The translations under genes were made by a program, and so were the position numbers. This document shows positions 7,910 through 16,206 of a stretch of DNA of 64,000 nt, piece by piece (position 1 is the first letter of the stretch; every line of letters begins with the position of its first letter). Source of the DNA: Nocardioides furvisabuli (GTDB taxonomy: Bacteria; Actinomycetota; Actinomycetes; Propionibacteriales; Nocardioidaceae); NCBI RefSeq assembly GCF_021083185.1, contig NZ_JAIGQB010000001.1, positions 186,001 to 250,000 on the forward strand. The letters run 5' to 3'. The notes beneath the pieces are model-generated. The model was not told the DNA's origin. It did not search any database and saw only the letters and a program-made list of their open reading frames with translations.

Positions 7910-9036
7910 ACCTGGACTCCCGGGGCGAACTTGGGCACCCGCACGATGACCTTCGTGCCGGCGCCGGGTGCGGTCTCGACGACCAGACCGTAGTCGTCGC
8001 CGTAGGCGTTGCGAAGCCTCGCATCCACATTGCCCAGTCCGACCGAGTCCATCGAGGCGTCGCCGGCAAGCGCCTGCCGCACCCGCTCGGGGTCCTCACC
8101 GGTGCCGTCGTCCTCGACCTCGATGATGCACTCCTGGTCGAGGTCGCGAGCGGTGATGGAGAGCCGACCGACGCCGTCCTCCTTGTCGGCGCTGGCCTCC
8201 AGCCCGTGGCGTACGGCGTTCTCCACCAGCGGTTGGATGCACAGGAACGGCACCGCCACCGGCAGCACCTCCGGCGCGATCTTGAGCCGCACCTGGAGCC
8301 GCTCGCCGAAGCGGGCCTGCTCGAGCAGGAGGTAGCGCTCGACCGAGCGCAGCTCCTCGGCGAGGGTCGTGTACTCCCCGTGGCGGCGGAAGGAGTAGCG
8401 GGTGAAGTCGGCGAACTCCAGCAGCAGCTCGCGGGCGCGGTCGGGGTCCGTGCGCACGAAGCTGGCGATCGCGCCGAGCGAGTTGTAGATGAAGTGCGGG
8501 CTGATCTGGGCCCGCAGCGCACGCACCTCGGCCTCCATCAGCCGGTTGCGCGAGAGGTCGAGCTCGGCCAGCTCGAGCTGCCCGCTCACCCACGACGCCA
8601 CCTCGTCGGCCGCACGCACGAGGCCGCCGGTGGTGTGCGGGGCGCCGACCACCAGCGCGCCGACGAGGGTGTCCTCGACGACCAGCGGGCTCACGATCGC
8701 CTGCCGCACCTGGCAGCCGCCGTCGTCGCACACGAGCGTGCGCTCGTCGACGATCATCGTGCGCCCGGTCTCCGCGACCTGGCTGATCGTGGCGGCGAGC
8801 TGGCTGCGGTGGTGGCCGCCGAGGCCGTCCCACGCCAGCAGCCCGCTGGTGTCGCCCAGCCCCGCGGCCGGGGTGCCGAGCAACGCGCGCAGGTGGCGCA
8901 CCGACCTCTCCGCGCTCGCGGTCGTCAGGCCCTCCCGCAGCGCGGGGCTGGCGAGGGAGGCGTTGTGCAGCGCGCGGAACGCGGCGCGGTCGGCCTCACC
9001 GCCCAGCGACGTACGCCGCCACCTCCATCTCGCCAC
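7906..9036 (-). CDS. LytS/YpdA-type sensor histidine kinase, soluble form
   Basis: 376 residues. An N-terminal GAF-like sensor region (about 40-165, containing a CDDGGC pair) is followed by a His_kinase domain with the phosphoacceptor in LRAQISPHFIYNSLGAI and by an HATPase with PLVENAVRHGLEA and GVGLGNVDARL. Unlike E. coli BtsS/YpdA or LytS it has no N-terminal multispan membrane domain; no transmembrane segment is visible. It therefore probably senses a cytoplasmic signal through the GAF domain. GTG start at 9036; first gene of the unit with regulator, small membrane protein and symporter. Confidence 0.92.
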   Translation of the reverse strand: MARWRWRRTSLGGEADRAAFRALHNASLASPALREGLTTASAERSVRHLRALLGTPAAGLGDTSGLLAWDGLGGHHRSQLAATISQVAETGRTMIVDERTLVCDDGGCQVRQAIVSPLVVEDTLVGALVVGAPHTTGGLVRAADEVASWVSGQLELAELDLSRNRLMEAEVRALRAQISPHFIYNSLGAIASFVRTDPDRARELLLEFADFTRYSFRRHGEYTTLAEELRSVERYLLLEQARFGERLQVRLKIAPEVLPVAVPFLCIQPLVENAVRHGLEASADKEDGVGRLSITARDLDQECIIEVEDDGTGEDPERVRQALAGDASMDSVGLGNVDARLRNAYGDDYGLVVETAPGAGTKVIVRVPKFAPGVQV

Positions 9037-9062
9037 GCTCGGAGACTAGCCGCGGGCGCACC

Positions 9063-10358
9063 TCAGCGCTCGCAGCTCTTCTCCACGTCGGCATCGCACC
9101 GGTCGCGGCCCTGGCCGCCGAGGGCCCGGTCACGACCGGGACCTCCCACGATCCGGTCGTCGCCACCGCCGCCGTAGACGGTGTCGTCACCACCCTTGCC
9201 CCAGATCCGGTCGGCGCCGCCGTTGCCGCGGACGAGGTCGTCACCGCCGCGGCCGTTGATGACGTCCCGGCCGGGTCCGCCCGAGATCGTGTCGTCGCCA
9301 CCGTGGCCCCGGAACCGGTCGCTGCCCTGGCCGCCCGAGAAGGTGAGCGAGTCGGAGCAGTCGAGGTCGGTCTCGAACGTGGCGTCGTACTGCCGACGGA
9401 GCACGTCGTCGCCGGCGCGCCCGGTCACGACACCGGCGCACGCCATGACGCCGAGCCGGTTGTCGCCCCGGGTGCCGGCGAGGAGGACCTCGGGTGCGAA
9501 GACCTCGGCGTCCTCGAAGCCGGCTGCGTCCACGTCGTAGGGGTCCGGAAGGCGTACGCCGAGCCGACCGAGCGCGAGGTCGAGTGCGAGCGGCGAGCCC
9601 TCCGAGGCGATGGCCACGAGATCGGTGCCCTTGCCGCCCTCGAGCCGACTTCCGGAGAGCGGCGGGAGGCGGGTCTCGACGACGTCGTCGCCGGCGCCGA
9701 GGTCGACGTCGAGCACAGCGGGCTGCCAGGAGTCGTGGACCAGCCGGTCGCGTGCCGTCGAGCCCTCGAACGTGAGGTGGCGCGGGGCCGGTGGGGTCAT
9801 GACCCAGAAGTCCTCCAGGTCCGACCACTGGGCGAGCAGGACGCCCGCGGAGGTGAAGCCACCCGCGGCGTTGTCGATGACGGCGGCCCCAGGGCCGGTC
9901 TGCAGCTGGAGCTGGTCGTCGCCCTCCCCACCCCGGACCACGTCGATCCCTGACGTGTTGTCGGGGTAGGCCAGCTCGACACGGTCGTCCCCGGGTCCGC
10001 CGAGGAAGGTGTCGGTGCCGGTGCCCAGGTCGGCGAGGACGGGTTGGCCGGGCCCGTCGTGAGCGTCCACGACGTCGTCGCCCGAGCCCGCCTCGACGGT
10101 GACGGAGACGGTGCGTCGTCCCGTCACGCACACCAGGTCGTTGCCGCCCAGCGCGTGCACCGCGGTCGCGCCGTGGGTGAGGATGACGTCCGAGTCCTCG
10201 GTGCCGACAACCGCGCGGCCGGGATCGCCGACGATCGTCGCGGTCCGGCCCTGGCAGGTCCCGGCGGCACCGGTGGCGGCGCTCGGGCCGAGCAGTGCCA
10301 GGCCAGGGACGGCCAGGCCGATCAGCGCCAGGGCCGTCAGTGTCGTCGTACGTCGCAT
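9063..10358 (-). CDS. Secreted RTX-like calcium-binding repeat protein
   Basis: 431 residues with a signal peptide (MRRTTTLTALALIGLAVPGLAL, cleavage probably after the Ala-rich stretch near residue 33). The C-terminal quarter carries at least eight glycine/aspartate nonapeptides of the GGxGxDxxx type (GGDDTISGGPGRD, GGDDLVRGNGGAD, GGDDTVYGGGGDD), which form calcium-binding parallel beta rolls. Weaker copies occur through the middle. Two Cys residues close the C-terminus. GGGGGA lies 5 nt before the ATG. No type I secretion genes are nearby and a Sec signal is present, so export by Sec is more likely than an RTX exporter. No catalytic domain was recognised. Confidence 0.88.
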   Translation of the reverse strand: MRRTTTLTALALIGLAVPGLALLGPSAATGAAGTCQGRTATIVGDPGRAVVGTEDSDVILTHGATAVHALGGNDLVCVTGRRTVSVTVEAGSGDDVVDAHDGPGQPVLADLGTGTDTFLGGPGDDRVELAYPDNTSGIDVVRGGEGDDQLQLQTGPGAAVIDNAAGGFTSAGVLLAQWSDLEDFWVMTPPAPRHLTFEGSTARDRLVHDSWQPAVLDVDLGAGDDVVETRLPPLSGSRLEGGKGTDLVAIASEGSPLALDLALGRLGVRLPDPYDVDAAGFEDAEVFAPEVLLAGTRGDNRLGVMACAGVVTGRAGDDVLRRQYDATFETDLDCSDSLTFSGGQGSDRFRGHGGDDTISGGPGRDVINGRGGDDLVRGNGGADRIWGKGGDDTVYGGGGDDRIVGGPGRDRALGGQGRDRCDADVEKSCER

Positions 10359-10426
10359 GGGGTCCCCCGAGCTCGTGGTGGTGCTGTCGGTCGTGTGACG
10401 CGCGTGCGGCCCCGGAGGTTGCGGAC

Positions 10427-11293
10427 TCAGCGGAAGTCGATGAGCAGCATGTCCGTGTCGGTCCCGTCGCTGACGACCGGACCGTCCGTCCCCTCGTCGT
10501 CGGAGCCGTCCGGGTGATCGGTGTGGCTCGGCGGCTCGTCGCGGTCGACGACCACCGCGCGGTAGCAGCGGGTGACGTAGGGGACGCGCATGCCGTCCAT
10601 GCCGCGCCCGAAGTCGTCGTAGAAGGCGAGCACCTCGGCGAGGTGGCGCTCGCGCTCCGCCTCGTCCATCACCGCGAAGCTCGAGCGCGAGCGGGCCATG
10701 TCGAGGATCGACTCCCGGTCGATCTCCTGCCAGTGCTTGAAGGTCGTCTCCTCCATGAAGCCGAACAGGTCGCTGTGCACGAGGTGCTCGGCCGACGAGG
10801 TGTCGAGGTCCTGGCGCCCGAGGATGGCGCCCATCCGCCGCACCCACGGGATCCGCTCGTCGCGGCTGTTCCACACCAGCGCCACGTGACCGCCCGGCTT
10901 GAGCACCCGGGCGATCTCGGGCAGCGCTGCCTCGTGGTCGAACCAGTGGAACGCCTGCGCGACCACCACCACGTCGACGGAGCGGTCGTTGGCCGGGATC
11001 TCCTCGGCGGTCGCGACCTTCGCGCTCACCTCCGGCACGCGCTCGCGCAGCACCTCGAGCATCGCCTCGTCGGGCTCGGTGGCGAACACCGCATGGCCCT
11101 GGTCGACGAGCTGCCGGGTGAGCTTCCCCGTGCCCGCCGCCAGCTCCAGGACGACCTTGGCCTCTCCGCCGGCGAGCCACGCGGCCGCCTCGGCGGGATA
11201 GCCCGGACGACCCCGGTCGTAGGCCTCGGCGACGGCACCGAAGGACCGCGCGCGGTCGACGGTGGCGGGGGGCTCGGGGAGTTTGTCGCTCAT
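10427..11293 (-). CDS. Class I SAM-dependent methyltransferase
   Basis: 288 residues from ATG 11293 (an in-frame GTG at 11302 is possible). Motif I is VLELAAGTGKLTRQL, with the acidic FATEPDEAM after strand 2. VVVVAQAFHWFDHEAALPEIARVLKPGGHVALVW covers motifs II/III of the Methyltransf_11 type found in ubiquinone/menaquinone-like small-molecule methyltransferases. The substrate is unknown. The C-terminal 30 residues are acidic and low-complexity (HTDHPDGSDDEGTDG). It is divergent from the Fic-like gene downstream, with 131 nt between them. Confidence 0.88.
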   Translation of the reverse strand: MSDKLPEPPATVDRARSFGAVAEAYDRGRPGYPAEAAAWLAGGEAKVVLELAAGTGKLTRQLVDQGHAVFATEPDEAMLEVLRERVPEVSAKVATAEEIPANDRSVDVVVVAQAFHWFDHEAALPEIARVLKPGGHVALVWNSRDERIPWVRRMGAILGRQDLDTSSAEHLVHSDLFGFMEETTFKHWQEIDRESILDMARSRSSFAVMDEAERERHLAEVLAFYDDFGRGMDGMRVPYVTRCYRAVVVDRDEPPSHTDHPDGSDDEGTDGPVVSDGTDTDMLLIDFR

Positions 11294-11424
11294 CCGGATC
11301 ACCGTATCGGTCGTCAGAACTCCGGCCCGTGGTCCCTCGGAGATCAGCCGGGTCCGTCAGCGCGACCGGACCGGGTGGGACGCGCGCTCGGGGCCGGAGG
11401 TCGTCACGACTACCGTTCCTTCCC

Positions 11425-12141
11425 ATGACCGACCCGCTCGCCTGGCTCACCGACCTCGAAGGGGTCCGCTCGGCCTATGCCGGGACCCGCGACGGGATCG
11501 ACGTGATGCTGCGCGACCGCGGCCTGCGGCGTACGTCGCCGGAGCTGACCGCCGAGTCGCTGCTGCGCGGCGCCCACGCGAGCGCCGTCCTGGAGGGCTC
11601 GTCCTCGAGCCTGGAGGAGGTCCGCGCGGGGGAGACCGACGAGATCGCCGCCGACGCCGTACGCCTCTCCACCTCCATGCTGGGCCTGGCACCACTGCTC
11701 AAGACCGCGCCCCTGCAGGCGATCGCGCGGCTGCACACGGTCGTGGCCTCCTCGGCACTGTCCGCCGACGAGCTCGGCCGCCCGCGCGACGCGGCCTCGG
11801 CCGACCGGCTGCGCGGCGTGGCCGAGCTGCTCCTGTCCGACACCGACGCCCCCGCGCTCCTGGTGGCCGCGATCGCGCACGCCGACGTCGCCACCGCGGC
11901 GCCCTTCGCCTCCCACAACGGGATCGTCGCCCGCGCCCTCGAGCGCCTGGTGCTGGTCTCGCGCGGCGTCGACGCCAAGTCGCTGGTCGTGCCCGAGGCC
12001 GGGCACCTGGCCCAGCGGGCGGCGTACGAGTCGAACCTGCGCGCCTACAGCGACGGAGGGCCCCGCGGCGTGCACGCGTGGGCGCTCTACGGCGCGGAGG
12101 CGTTCTCCGCGGGCGCCGAGGCCTCGCCGCTTCGGGGGTGA
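11425..12141 (+). CDS. Degenerate Fic-fold protein conserved beside the tad locus
   Basis: 238 residues, all-helical. The N-terminal part has LLRGAHASAVLEGSSSSLEEVRAG, which resembles the inhibitory or substrate-facing helices of Fic proteins (S/T-x-x-x-E-G motif region). Residues about 155-180 read HADVATAAPFASHNGIVARALERL. Against the Fic core HPFxxGNGRxxR the catalytic His is Ala, GNGR is HNGI, and the last Arg is kept. It therefore looks like a Fic fold that has lost AMP-transferase chemistry. A protein of this kind sits in the same place next to the SerB-like and Ssd genes in mycobacteria (Rv3662c position) and Streptomyces. Often labelled oxidoreductase in databases, for which I see no support. 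Confidence 0.7.
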   Translation: MTDPLAWLTDLEGVRSAYAGTRDGIDVMLRDRGLRRTSPELTAESLLRGAHASAVLEGSSSSLEEVRAGETDEIAADAVRLSTSMLGLAPLLKTAPLQAIARLHTVVASSALSADELGRPRDAASADRLRGVAELLLSDTDAPALLVAAIAHADVATAAPFASHNGIVARALERLVLVSRGVDAKSLVVPEAGHLAQRAAYESNLRAYSDGGPRGVHAWALYGAEAFSAGAEASPLRG

Positions 12142-12164
12142 GCCGCACCGGTCCGGGCATGCGA

Positions 12165-12195
12165 GCGGCACCCGTTCACGAGGATCGGGTGCCGC
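12165..12195 (+). terminator. Hairpin terminator after the Fic-like gene
   Basis: GCGGCACCCG (12165-12174) pairs with CGGGTGCCGC (12186-12195) over 10 bp with an 11-nt loop, 24 nt after the stop. No T-run follows, which is common for actinobacterial terminators. Confidence 0.6.
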
Positions 12196-12280
12196 CGCTG
12201 ACACGTGATGCCGTGGCTACCAAGCGTGCATTCTCTAAGTCGCCGCCCTCGGGAAGATCCCGAATGGCTAGCACCCCATC

Positions 12281-12306
12281 GGATGGGTGGATCGCCGCGT
12301 GGGTAC
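12281..12306 (+). promoter_or_regulatory. Possible orphan stress-type promoter in a gene gap
   Basis: GGATG (12281-12285), 15 nt, GGGTAC (12301-12306) resembles the motif shared by six units at 54.8-63.5 kb. No plus-strand gene follows: the next gene, ending at 12428, is on the minus strand. It could start a small RNA antisense to the HAD gene's 3' region, or be chance. Confidence 0.25.
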
Positions 12307-12427
12307 CTGGATCACGTGCTGCTCTGGAGTTCTGACTCAGTTCTAGTCCTGCCGGGCGCCACGTTCAAGGGTTGACTTCTGCCTCCGGCGGTGGGTGCAC
12401 GGGGATCAGCCGGCGATCGGGTGCCGA

Positions 12428-13219
12428 TCAGGTGGGCCGGCGCCGACGATTGGCCCACATCACGCCACCGGCGGCCATCGCGCCGCCCACCGCGAGGGCG
12501 GCGAGGGTGGGGCGCGCCGGCGGGAGCGGCACACGGGAGCGGAGCGCGACCGGGCGCACGAAGCTCAGCACCGGCCACTCGCGGGCGACGGCCGTCCGCC
12601 GCAGCTCCCGGTCCGGGTTGACCACGAACGGGTGCCCCACGACCTCGAGCATGTGCACGTCGGTGACCGAGTCGCTGTAGGCGTAGCACTCGTCGAGGTC
12701 GTAGCCGATGGTCGCGGAGAGGTGCTCGATCGCACGCGCCTTCTCCTCGGCGTAGGCGTAGTAGTCGATGTTGCCGGTGTACTTCCCCTCGACGATCTCC
12801 ATCCGGGTGGCGATCACGCGGTCGGCGCCGAGCATCTGGCCGATCGGCTCGACCACCTCCGCGCCGGAGGCGGAGACGATGACGATGTCGCGCCCCTCCG
12901 CGCGGTGCTCCTCCATCAGCCGCACGGCCTCCTCGTAGACGAGCGGCTCGACGATGTTGTCGAGCGTGTCGTGGACGATCTCGCGCACCGTGGCCACGTC
13001 CCAGCCGGCGCACAGCTGCGACATGAACAACCGCATCTTGTCCATCTGGTCGTGGTCGGCGCCGCCGGTGAAGAAGACGAACTGGGCGTAGGCCGAGCGC
13101 AGCATCGCGCGCCGCGAGATGAGGCCGCCCGCCTGGAACTCGCGGCTGAAGGCCAACGTGCTCGACTTGGCGATGATCGTCTTGTCGAGGTCGAAGAAGG
13201 CCGCGGTCGGGCGGGTCAT
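12428..13219 (-). CDS. HAD-IB family phosphatase, SerB-like, with C-terminal membrane anchor
   Basis: 263 residues. HAD motif I is FFDLDKTII; motif II is VIVSASG; motif III/IV is YSDSVTDVHML with an upstream Lys in the KYTGN region. Cap and core match the HAD-IB/SerB-related proteins placed next to the ssd-tad cluster in mycobacteria (Rv3661 position). Near the C-terminus ALAVGGAMAAGGVMWANRRRR forms one hydrophobic segment with a basic stop-transfer, so the enzyme is probably membrane-tethered with a cytoplasmic active site. The substrate is unknown; phosphoserine is only one option. Divergent from ssd, with 133 nt between the two starts. Confidence 0.85.
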   Translation of the reverse strand: MTRPTAAFFDLDKTIIAKSSTLAFSREFQAGGLISRRAMLRSAYAQFVFFTGGADHDQMDKMRLFMSQLCAGWDVATVREIVHDTLDNIVEPLVYEEAVRLMEEHRAEGRDIVIVSASGAEVVEPIGQMLGADRVIATRMEIVEGKYTGNIDYYAYAEEKARAIEHLSATIGYDLDECYAYSDSVTDVHMLEVVGHPFVVNPDRELRRTAVAREWPVLSFVRPVALRSRVPLPPARPTLAALAVGGAMAAGGVMWANRRRRPT

Positions 13220-13352
13220 GGGCTCATCGTAGGGGGCATGGCACACGTGGGACGGGCCACCAACCGTCCACAGGCGGCTCCGGGAGGCCCTGTCCACAGG
13301 GAGGCGTACGCCGCACTGGCCGGCGTCGGTGGCCCGGCGCAGGCTCGCCCCC

Positions 13353-14360
13353 ATGCCCGTCCTCCTCCTCACCCGCTCCGGTCCCGTCCACGACGCCGTC
13401 GTCCCGCTCTGCGCGGCGGCGGGCGTCGAGGTGGAGGTGGGCGGCGACCCCGCCCTCTGCCTGGCGACCTGGAGCCGCGCCGAGCTGGTGCTGGTCGGGG
13501 TCGACCTCGCCGAGCAGGTCGTGGCGCTCGCCCCGCCGCGACGGCCCGACGTGCACGTGGTCGGCCTGTCGCCGGCCGACACCGTCTTCCGGGCCGCGGT
13601 GGCGATCGGGGCGACGTCCGTGGTCGACCTGCCGGACGCGGCTCCGTGGCTGGTGGAGGCGCTGGCCGACGTGGGCGAGCGCGCCTCCCCGGGCCGCACC
13701 GTGGGCGTGGTGGGCGGAGCGGGCGGGGCCGGGGCGACGACGCTCGCCTGCGCGCTCGCCCAGTGGCACGCCCTGCGCGCACCGACGCTGCTCGTCGACG
13801 CCGACCCGCTCGGTGCGGGGGTGGACCGGTTGCTCGGGATGGAGGAGCGCCCCGGCGTGCGGTGGGAGGGGCTGGCCGACACGGCCGGACGCCTCGGTGC
13901 GCGGGCGCTGCGGGAGGGGGTCCCGCGCCGCGACCACCTCGGCGTGCTGACCTGGTCGGGCCTGCAGCGGCGGCTCGACGTGCCGACCGCGCGCCGGATC
14001 CTCCCGTCGGCGGCGCGCGGCCACGACCTGGTCGTGCTCGACCTCGCCCGGCAGGACCCGTGCCTGGGCGAGCTCGTCGAGCGGTGCGACGACCTGCTCG
14101 TGGTCACGCCCACCACGGTGCCGGCCCTCGCCGCGACCGCTCGGCTCGTCGCGACGCTGGGCCGCGAGGCGGATGCAGGACTGGTGGTGCGCCCCGGAGC
14201 GCTCGGCGACGCGGATGCGGAGCGGGTGACCGGGCTGCCCGTGGTGGCGTCCGTCGCCGACCAGCGCGGCCTGTCCGCCGCGGTCGATCGCGGCCTCGGC
14301 CCGTTGACCGGTCGGGGACCGCTCGCGCGGGCCGCGCGCAGCCTCCTGGAGGCGGCATGA
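13353..14360 (+). CDS. ssd: Septum-site-determining-like / CpaE-like MinD-family ATPase
   Basis: 335 residues. An N-terminal degenerate receiver-like domain (about 1-110) precedes a MinD/ParA-type ATPase (about 115-335) with a deviant Walker A, GGAGGAGATT, which lacks the signature first Lys of the KGGxGKT motif. LLVDADPLGAG and HDLVVLDLARQDP are the switch and Walker B regions. Orthologues precede tadA in mycobacteria (Ssd, which affects septum formation) and other actinobacteria. It probably localises or controls the pilus machine, as CpaE/TadZ does. It overlaps tadA by ATGA and is the first gene of the tad operon. Confidence 0.83.
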   Translation: MPVLLLTRSGPVHDAVVPLCAAAGVEVEVGGDPALCLATWSRAELVLVGVDLAEQVVALAPPRRPDVHVVGLSPADTVFRAAVAIGATSVVDLPDAAPWLVEALADVGERASPGRTVGVVGGAGGAGATTLACALAQWHALRAPTLLVDADPLGAGVDRLLGMEERPGVRWEGLADTAGRLGARALREGVPRRDHLGVLTWSGLQRRLDVPTARRILPSAARGHDLVVLDLARQDPCLGELVERCDDLLVVTPTTVPALAATARLVATLGREADAGLVVRPGALGDADAERVTGLPVVASVADQRGLSAAVDRGLGPLTGRGPLARAARSLLEAA

Positions 14361-15532
14361 ACGCCCCCACGGTGCCGGCGGTGCCCACCGCCGTCCTCGA
14401 CGACGTACGCCGTCGGCTGGCCGGCTCCGTCGGCGACCTGACGCCCCACCGGGTGGCCGAGGCACTGCGGGCGTCGGGATCGCCCGTGGGGGACGCGACC
14501 GTGCTCGCCGTGCACGACCTGCTCCGCCGCGACGTGCTCGGCGCAGGGCCGCTCGAGGAGCTGCTGCGACTCCCCGACGTGACCGACGTGCTGGTCAACG
14601 GGCCCGACGACGTGTGGATCGACCGCGGTGCGGGTCTCGAGCGGGCCACGGTGTCCTTCCCCGACGACGCCGCCGTCCGCCGGCTCGCCCAGCGCCTCGC
14701 GGCCTCGGCCGGTCGGCGCCTCGACGACGCCACTCCGCACGCCGACGTACGCCTCCCTGACGGCACCCGCTTCCACGCCGTGCTGTCCCCGGTCGCCCGC
14801 TCGGGCACGGTCGTGTCGCTGCGGGTGCCGCGCGGCCGGGTCTGGACGCTGCCCGAGCTCGTCGCGGCGGGAGCGGTGCCGCCGGACGGTGCCTTCCTGC
14901 TCGAGGAGGTGGTCGACTCCCGCTGCGCCTTCCTCGTGACCGGCGGGACCGGGACCGGCAAGACCTCGGTGCTGTCGGCCCTGCTGTCCCTCGTCGACAC
15001 CGGCGAGCGCATCGTGCTGGTCGAGGACGCCAGCGAGCTGCGACCCGAGCACCCGCACGTGGTCGCGATGGAGAGTCGGCCACCCAACATCGAGGGCGCC
15101 GGCGAGATCACCCTCCAGACGCTCGTGCGCCAGGCGCTGCGGATGCGACCCGACCGGCTGGTGGTCGGGGAGGTGCGCGGGGCCGAGGTGGTCGACCTGC
15201 TCGCCGCCCTCAACACCGGCCACGGCGGCGGCTGCGGCACCCTCCACGCCAACTCCGCAGCCGACGTGCCCGCCCGGATCGAGGCCCTGTCGTTGGCCGC
15301 CGGGCTGCCGCGGGAGGCGGCGCACAGCCAGCTCGCCGCCGCGCTGGACGTGGTGATCCACCTCGGTCGCGGACGTGACGGTCGGCGCCGGGTCCTCGAA
15401 CTCGGGGTGCCCGAGCGCGACGCGTCAGGGCTGGTGGTGCTGCGCACCGCGGTGACCTTCGAGGCCGACCGCGTGGTGCGCGGGCCGGCTGCCTCCAGCC
15501 TGGCCGCTCGGCTCGGGTCGGTCGTCGCGTGA
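14357..15532 (+). CDS. tadA: Tad pilus assembly ATPase TadA/CpaF
   Basis: 391-residue secretion ATPase of the GspE/VirB11 superfamily. It has an N-terminal VirB11-like domain (GPLEELLRLPDVTDVLVNGPDDVWIDRG) and Walker A GGTGTGKTSVLSALL near residues 196-210. IVLVEDASEL is the Asp box region, RPDRLVVGEVRGAEVVDLL the Walker B, and GCGTLHANS the His box. It powers pilin polymerisation at the inner face of the membrane. The GTGA overlap with tadB indicates strict co-translation. Confidence 0.94.
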   Translation: MNAPTVPAVPTAVLDDVRRRLAGSVGDLTPHRVAEALRASGSPVGDATVLAVHDLLRRDVLGAGPLEELLRLPDVTDVLVNGPDDVWIDRGAGLERATVSFPDDAAVRRLAQRLAASAGRRLDDATPHADVRLPDGTRFHAVLSPVARSGTVVSLRVPRGRVWTLPELVAAGAVPPDGAFLLEEVVDSRCAFLVTGGTGTGKTSVLSALLSLVDTGERIVLVEDASELRPEHPHVVAMESRPPNIEGAGEITLQTLVRQALRMRPDRLVVGEVRGAEVVDLLAALNTGHGGGCGTLHANSAADVPARIEALSLAAGLPREAAHSQLAAALDVVIHLGRGRDGRRRVLELGVPERDASGLVVLRTAVTFEADRVVRGPAASSLAARLGSVVA

Positions 15533-16206
15533 GCGCGTGGCTGGTGGCGATCCTCGCCGCGGCCGCGGTGGCGGCGTGGGTCCCGGCGGGAGGGGCGGGG
15601 GCCGTCCGGGAGCCGGCGAGTCCTGGCGAGCCTCGGACGCGCCCCGCGGGGTGGTGGGCGAACCGTCGCGAGACCGCCGCCGCGCAGGCGGCGGTGCTCG
15701 AGGTGTGCGACCTCCTGGCTGCCGAGCTGGCAGCCGGCCGACCGGCCGGGGTCGCACTGGCCTCGGCGGCGCAGCGGTGGCCACCGCTCGACGTCGCGGT
15801 GGAGGCCGCCCGCCTCGGCGCGGACGTCCCCGACGCCATGCGGCGCCTGGCCCTCGAGCGCCGCGGCGCCATCGACCTCCGGTGGGTCGCGGGCGCTTGG
15901 CAGGTCGCGCACGACTCGGGGCACGGCCTCGCGGCCGCCCTCGAGCGCACCGCTCGTGGCCTCCGCGCCCACCGGCGCACGCGCCGCCTCATCGACTCGG
16001 AGCTGGCCTCGGCGCGCGCCACGGCCCGCCTCGTCGCGTGCCTGCCGCTCGCGGTCCTGCTGATGGGTTCGGGTGCGGGATCGGACCCCTGGGCCTTCCT
16101 GCTGGCGACCCCCGTCGGGATCGGCTGCCTCGTGCTGGGTCTCGCCCTGCTGGGGCTGGGGTTGTGGTGGATCGAGAGGCTGGCGGACCGGACAGCCGCG
16201 CCATGA
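15529..16206 (+). CDS. tadB: Tad secretion system inner-membrane protein TadB
   Basis: 225 residues, GTG start inside the tadA stop. A T2SSF-type helical core (LEVCDLLAAELAAGRPAGVALASAAQRWP; VAHDSGHGLAAALERTARGLR) is preceded by one hydrophobic segment and followed by two (RLVACLPLAVLLMGSGAGSD; LATPVGIGCLVLGLALLGLGLWW). Shorter than proteobacterial TadB (about 300) but normal for actinobacteria. Forms the membrane platform with TadC. Confidence 0.85.
   Translation: MSAWLVAILAAAAVAAWVPAGGAGAVREPASPGEPRTRPAGWWANRRETAAAQAAVLEVCDLLAAELAAGRPAGVALASAAQRWPPLDVAVEAARLGADVPDAMRRLALERRGAIDLRWVAGAWQVAHDSGHGLAAALERTARGLRAHRRTRRLIDSELASARATARLVACLPLAVLLMGSGAGSDPWAFLLATPVGIGCLVLGLALLGLGLWWIERLADRTAAP

Noticed and set aside
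12301..12400. A tRNA or riboswitch in the AT-richer stretch 12200-12400.
   Set aside because: No cloverleaf or known aptamer core could be built; only the hairpin at 12165-12195 and the promoter-like motif at 12281 stand out.
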